NCBI RefSeq assembly: GCF_004803895.1
Contig: NZ_CP021978.1
Location: forward strand, 3,162,001-3,226,000
Source: Streptomyces hawaiiensis
Lineage (GTDB): Bacteria > Actinomycetota > Actinomycetes > Streptomycetales > Streptomycetaceae
Direction: 5' to 3'
DNA length: 64,000 nucleotides
Shown here: piece by piece, positions 60,712 through 64,000 of the stretch
How the letters are laid out: each line of letters starts with the position of its first letter
How positions within the stretch are numbered: position 1 is the first letter of the stretch
Position numbers and translations under genes: made by a program
The notes under the pieces: generated by a model
The model's input: only the letters and a program-made list of their open reading frames with translations
Told to the model about the DNA's origin: nothing
Databases searched by the model: none

Positions 60712-61755
60712 TCAGCGCCAGGGCTCGATGACAGTCGCCCCCGCTCCCGGCGCCGTCCCCATCGCCGCCAGCGCGGGCGGGACCTCGTCCAGCGCGATCG
60801 TCGACGTCACCAGCAGGTCGGGGCGCAGGACTCCGCTGCGGACCAGCTCCAGCATCGGCGGGTAACTGTGCGCGGCCATGCCGTGGCTGCCGAGGAGTTC
60901 GAGCTCCAGGGCGATCGCGCGGGCCATCGGCACGGGTGTCGTGCCGGTCGGTGAGGGCAGCAGGCCGACCTGGACGTGTCGGCCGCGGCGGCGCAGGCCG
61001 TTCACGGAGGCGGCGCATGTGCCGGGTGAGCCCAGGGCGTCGAGGGAGAGGTGGGCACCGCCGCCGGTCAGCTCGCGGACCGCGGCCGCGGTGTCCGGCA
61101 CGGCTGACGCGTCCAGGCACTGGGCCGCGCCGAACTTCCGCGCCAGCTCCAGGGCTCGTGCCGACACGTCGACCGCCACGACCCGCGCGCCCGACGCGGC
61201 CGCGATCATCACGGCCGAGAGCCCGACCCCGCCGCAGCCGTGCACCGCGACGGACTCCCCCGCCGCCACCCGGCCCTGCTGCACCACCGCCCGGTACGCC
61301 GTGGCGAACCGGCAGCCGAGCGAGGCCGCCGTAGCGAAGGACAGCTCCCCGGGCAGGGCCACGAGGTTCACGTCGGCGTGGTCCAGCGCCACGTACTGCG
61401 CGAAGGAGCCCCAGTGGGTGAAGCCGGGCTGGGTCTGGCGCTCGCACACCTGATGATCGCCCGCCGCACAGGACGGGCAGGTGCCGCAGGCGCAGATGAA
61501 CGGCACGGTGACCCGGTCGCCCGGCCGCCACCCGGTCACCCGGGCGCCCACCGCCTCGACGACCCCGGCGAGTTCATGCCCGGGTACGTGCGGCAGTGCG
61601 ATGTCCGGGTCGTGGCCCTGCCAGCCGTGCCAGTCGCTGCGGCACAGCCCGGTGGCCTCGACCCGCACGACGACCCCGTGCACCGCGGGCTCCGGGTCCG
61701 CGACGTCCCGCACCTCGGCCGCCTCCCCGTACCGCTCGAACACCACGGCCCGCAT
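60712..61755 (-). CDS. Zinc-dependent alcohol dehydrogenase
   Basis: A 347-residue medium-chain dehydrogenase. Catalytic zinc ligands fit Cys in TGLCRSDWHGW and His-Glu in VPGHELAGVV; the structural zinc site has four cysteines in CACGTCPSCAAGDHQVC. The NAD(P) motif is GCGGVGLSAVMIAAASG. It resembles the Streptomyces alcohol dehydrogenases of the AdhT/AdhA-like group; substrate not defined. Single gene, ATG at 61755 behind GAAAGGCGGG. Confidence 0.88.
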   Translation of the reverse strand: MRAVVFERYGEAAEVRDVADPEPAVHGVVVRVEATGLCRSDWHGWQGHDPDIALPHVPGHELAGVVEAVGARVTGWRPGDRVTVPFICACGTCPSCAAGDHQVCERQTQPGFTHWGSFAQYVALDHADVNLVALPGELSFATAASLGCRFATAYRAVVQQGRVAAGESVAVHGCGGVGLSAVMIAAASGARVVAVDVSARALELARKFGAAQCLDASAVPDTAAAVRELTGGGAHLSLDALGSPGTCAASVNGLRRRGRHVQVGLLPSPTGTTPVPMARAIALELELLGSHGMAAHSYPPMLELVRSGVLRPDLLVTSTIALDEVPPALAAMGTAPGAGATVIEPWR

Positions 61756-62298
61756 GGACCCACCCGCCTTTCGTGCATGTCGTGCCCGGGTCGCCCGGGG
61801 GCGCTGACCTCGCGCCGCAGGGCGTCAGCGTTTCGGAGAACGCTAGCGGCGCACCGCCCGGCCCGCCGGGGCGACCTTCACGTGGAACGACACGGCTGGG
61901 GCGACCTTCACGTGGAACGCCGCCGGGACGGCCTGCCCGTGGAACGACAGGGGACCGTCGGAGCGGGGCGCCCCCGGCCCCACCCGGTTGCCGTCCCGGT
62001 CAGCCCGCTGACGCCCCGATCTTGTCCCGGGCCGGTTCCGCCTCCCTCGCCGGCCGTTCCGGTTCGGCCTCGCTCAGGCCGAAGCGACCGAGACGACGGC
62101 GACGGCCGAGGCGACGGCGACGGCGACCGCCGAGACGACGGCCGTCACCCGCACCGCCCAGATGTGCGTCGGCATCCACAAGGCCGGCCTGGAGCTGATC
62201 CTGGCCCATGAGGGCGACGAGCGGGAGGCGTACGTCCAGGAGCTGAAGGGCGCCCTCCTGCGCTACCTGGAACCGCTCACGGGGGCTTCGTGAACTGA
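61756..62298. other. Intergenic region with a 43-codon ORF and a short repeat
   Basis: No confident gene. A 43-codon ORF at 62162-62293 reads MCVGIHKAGLELILAHEGDE... and ends TGAS; its frame continues upstream as Ala/Thr/Glu low-complexity sequence with no start, so it could be the 3' end of a decayed gene. The 22-bp sequence GGGGCGACCTTCACGTGGAACG occurs at 61868 and 61898 (30-bp period). Confidence 0.35.
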
Positions 62299-62313
62299 TA
62301 CCCCCTAGGGGTA
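62299..62313. promoter_or_regulatory. CsoR-type copper operator
   Basis: TACCCCCTAGGGGTA: inverted TACCCC/GGGGTA arms around CTA, the known consensus of actinobacterial CsoR sites, 65 bp upstream of copZ. Copper would relieve CsoR repression. Confidence 0.85.
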
Positions 62314-62377
62314 CAGTTGGATGTGCGGGCCCCCAGCGGACCCCACAGCCCCACACGCCTCGACGAGGAGTAACGAC

Positions 62378-62617
62378 ATGACCGCCCAGACCGACACCAC
62401 GGGCCCCGTCACCACCGTCTTCAAGGTGAGCGGCATGAGCTGCGGACACTGCGAGGGCGCGGTCTCCGGCGAGCTCTCCCAGATCTCCGGCGTGAGCTCG
62501 GTGACGGCAGTCGCCAAGACCGGCGAGGTCACCGTCGTCTCCGCGGCCCCGCTCGACGACGAGGCCGTGCGCGCCGCCGTGGACGAGGCCGGTTTCGAAC
62601 TGGCCGGCCGGGCCTGA
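62378..62617 (+). CDS. copZ: Copper chaperone
   Basis: A 79-residue heavy-metal-associated domain protein. The Cu(I)-binding motif is GMSCGHCEGAV (Met-x-Cys-x2-Cys) at about residues 19-25; the beta-alpha-beta pattern continues with GVSSVTAVAKTGEVTVVS and EAVRAAVDEAGFEL. It hands Cu(I) to the ATPase encoded next. The ATG at 62378 follows GAGGAG and lies downstream of the CsoR site. Corresponds to the SCO2730-type chaperone of S. coelicolor, from memory. Confidence 0.92.
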   Translation: MTAQTDTTGPVTTVFKVSGMSCGHCEGAVSGELSQISGVSSVTAVAKTGEVTVVSAAPLDDEAVRAAVDEAGFELAGRA

Positions 62618-62677
62618 GCCACCCGAGTTCGGCAGCCGGACAGGTCTGAGACGCGCCGGTCCTGGCACTCGTACCGT

Positions 62678-62712
62678 GTACGGGCCGTACGGCCGCCGCC
62701 CCCGGCCCGTAC
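62678..62712. other. Hairpin between copZ and copA
   Basis: GTACGGGCC (62678-62686) pairs with GGCCCGTAC (62704-62712) around 17 G+C-rich bases. It could attenuate readthrough or stabilise the copZ transcript. Confidence 0.5.
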
Positions 62713-62758
62713 GGCCCGTTCCGCTTCCCGGGCGCCCCGCATCTCCTGGAGTGAGGAC

Positions 62759-64000
62759 ATGACCAGCACCACCGCACAGGCACCGGCCGAACGCGAGCCG
62801 GCCCTCGCCGAGGTCGAGCTGCTCATCGGCGGGATGACCTGCGCCGCCTGCGCGGCCCGCGTCGAGAAGAAGCTCAACCGCATGGACGGCGTCACGGCCA
62901 CGGTGAACTACGCGACGGAGAAGGCCCGGGTCGCCTACCCCCGGGGCACCGAGGTCGCCGATCTGATCGCCACCGTGGTGAAGACCGGGTACACCGCCGA
63001 GGAGCCCGCGCCGCCGCGGGAGGAGGCCCCCGCCGCCGAGGACGAGGATCCCGAGCTGTCGGCTCTGCGTCGGCGCCTGACCGTCTCCGCCGTCCTCGCC
63101 GTACCCGTGATCCTTCTGGCGATGGTCCCGGCCCTGCAGTTCGACAACTGGCAGTGGCTCTCGCTCACCCTCGCCGCACCGGTCGTGGTCTGGGGCGGGC
63201 TGCCCTTCCACCGGGCGGCCTGGACGAACGCCCGGCACGGCGCCGCCACCATGGACACACTGGTCTCCCTCGGCACCCTGGCCGCGTTCGGCTGGTCCCT
63301 GTGGGCGCTGTTCCTCGGCGACGCGGGCATGCCGGGCATGCGGCACCCCTTCGAGCTCACGGTCTCGCGCGGGGACGGCGCCTCCTCGATCTACCTGGAG
63401 GTCGCCTCCGGGGTCACCGCCTTCATCCTGCTGGGCCGCTACCTGGAGGCCCGTTCCAAGCGCCGCGCGGGCGCCGCGCTCAGGGCGCTGATGGAACTGG
63501 GCGCCAAGGACGTGGCCGTGCTGCGGGACGGGCGCGAGGTGCGGATCCCGGCGCAGCGCCTGGCCGTCGGCGACCGGTTCGTCGTACGGCCCGGCGAGAA
63601 GATCGCCACCGACGGCACGGTCGTCGAGGGGGCCTCCGCCGTGGACGCCTCGATGCTGACCGGCGAGTCCGTGCCGGTGGACGTGGCGCCCGGGGACCCG
63701 GTCACCGGGGCGACGGTCAACGCGGGCGGCCGGCTCGTGGTCGAGGTCACCCGGGTCGGCGCCGACACCCGGCTCGCGCGGATGGCCAAGCTGGTGGAGG
63801 ACGCGCAGAACGGCAAGGCCGAGGTGCAGCGGCTCGCCGACCGCATCTCCGGGATCTTCGTGCCGGTGGTGCTGCTGATCGCCGTCGCCACGGCCGGGGC
63901 GTGGCTCGGGCTGACCGGCGACGGCGTGGCCGCGTTCACCGCGGCCGTCGCGGTCCTGATCATCGCCTGCCCGTGCGCGCTGGGCCTGGCCACGCCGACC
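62759..64000 (+). CDS. copA: Copper-transporting P1B-type ATPase, cut by window end
   Basis: 414 residues are visible. It starts with the ATG at 62759 behind GGAGTGAGGA. An N-terminal metal-binding domain has [15 protein letters not shown]; membrane segments follow from about residue 105; the actuator domain shows [10 protein letters not shown]; the copper site CPC is at the edge ([13 protein letters not shown]). The phosphorylation Asp (DKTG) and the nucleotide domain lie beyond the window. It exports Cu(I) and is the functional partner of copZ. Confidence 0.93.
   Translation, partial: MTSTTAQAPAEREPALAEVELLIGGMTCAACAARVEKKLNRMDGVTATVNYATEKARVAYPRGTEVADLIATVVKTGYTAEEPAPPREEAPAAEDEDPELSALRRRLTVSAVLAVPVILLAMVPALQFDNWQWLSLTLAAPVVVWGGLPFHRAAWTNARHGAATMDTLVSLGTLAAFGWSLWALFLGDAGMPGMRHPFELTVSRGDGASSIYLEVASGVTAFILLGRYLEARSKRRAGAALRALMELGAKDVAVLRDGREVRIPAQRLAVGDRFVVRPGEKIATDGTVVEGASAVDASMLTGESVPVDVAPGDPVTGATVNAGGRLVVEVTRVGADTRLARMAKLVEDAQNGKAEVQRLADRISGIFVPVVLLIAVATAGAWLGLTGDGVAAFTAAVAVLIIACPCALGLATPT

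Overview
High G+C content, Streptomyces codon usage and several Streptomyces hallmarks (chaplins, a melC tyrosinase operon, a rodlin remnant, an FtsK-type conjugation gene) place this window in a streptomycete chromosome. The assignment rests on reading the sequence; no database search was run.

Accessory half (1 to about 25.8 kb). The left edge carries the tra module of an actinomycete integrative and conjugative element (AICE): an FtsK/SpoIIIE DNA translocase running off the left end, a small conserved partner, a divergent XRE/TPR regulator and a GntR-Nudix fusion regulator, with three perfect palindromic operator candidates. Then come a hairpin-dense stretch and a long cargo zone of lower G+C: a single-TM protein, an HNH-type protein coupled to a small upstream ORF, a HEPN/RES toxin-like protein beside a small membrane protein, lipoproteins, an IS5-family element that appears to carry an ankyrin-repeat gene, a SMI1/KNR4 gene bracketed by integrase/att-like footprints, and a four-gene operon of small proteins facing a GntR/UTRA regulator. 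The zone ends at 18514-18563 in the 3' half of a tRNA-Arg(UCU) gene, the expected att scar, next to a decayed integrase. From 19.0 to 24.6 kb two decayed inverted copies of one IS flank two glycosyltransferases and a NarL-type two-component system. A LanKC fragment closes the accessory part.

Core half (25.9-64 kb). A D-2-hydroxyacid dehydrogenase is followed by a developmental/surface block: two tandem copies of a two-gene small-secreted-protein unit, a short chaplin, the melC2-melC1 tyrosinase operon and three further secreted proteins. Next is an exopolysaccharide cluster (33.9-46.2 kb: glycosyltransferases, phosphoglycosyltransferase, Wzy-like ligase/polymerase, MurJ/Wzx-like flippase, deacetylase, Wzz-like protein, GH26-like hydrolase, ATP-grasp enzyme, FAD oxidoreductase). 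A long sortase-anchored chaplin and a rodlin-like signal-peptide remnant follow. The order resembles the chpG-melC2-melC1 ... chpA region of S. coelicolor as I remember it.

The right end carries a VWA lipoprotein, an unusual peptidase/ABC-ATPase fusion with its permease, an APC permease, an inositol catabolic operon (iolC, aldolase-like gene, a broken iolB, iolD, iolA), a small HTH protein, a zinc alcohol dehydrogenase, and a CsoR-type operator followed by copZ and copA (cut by the window end).
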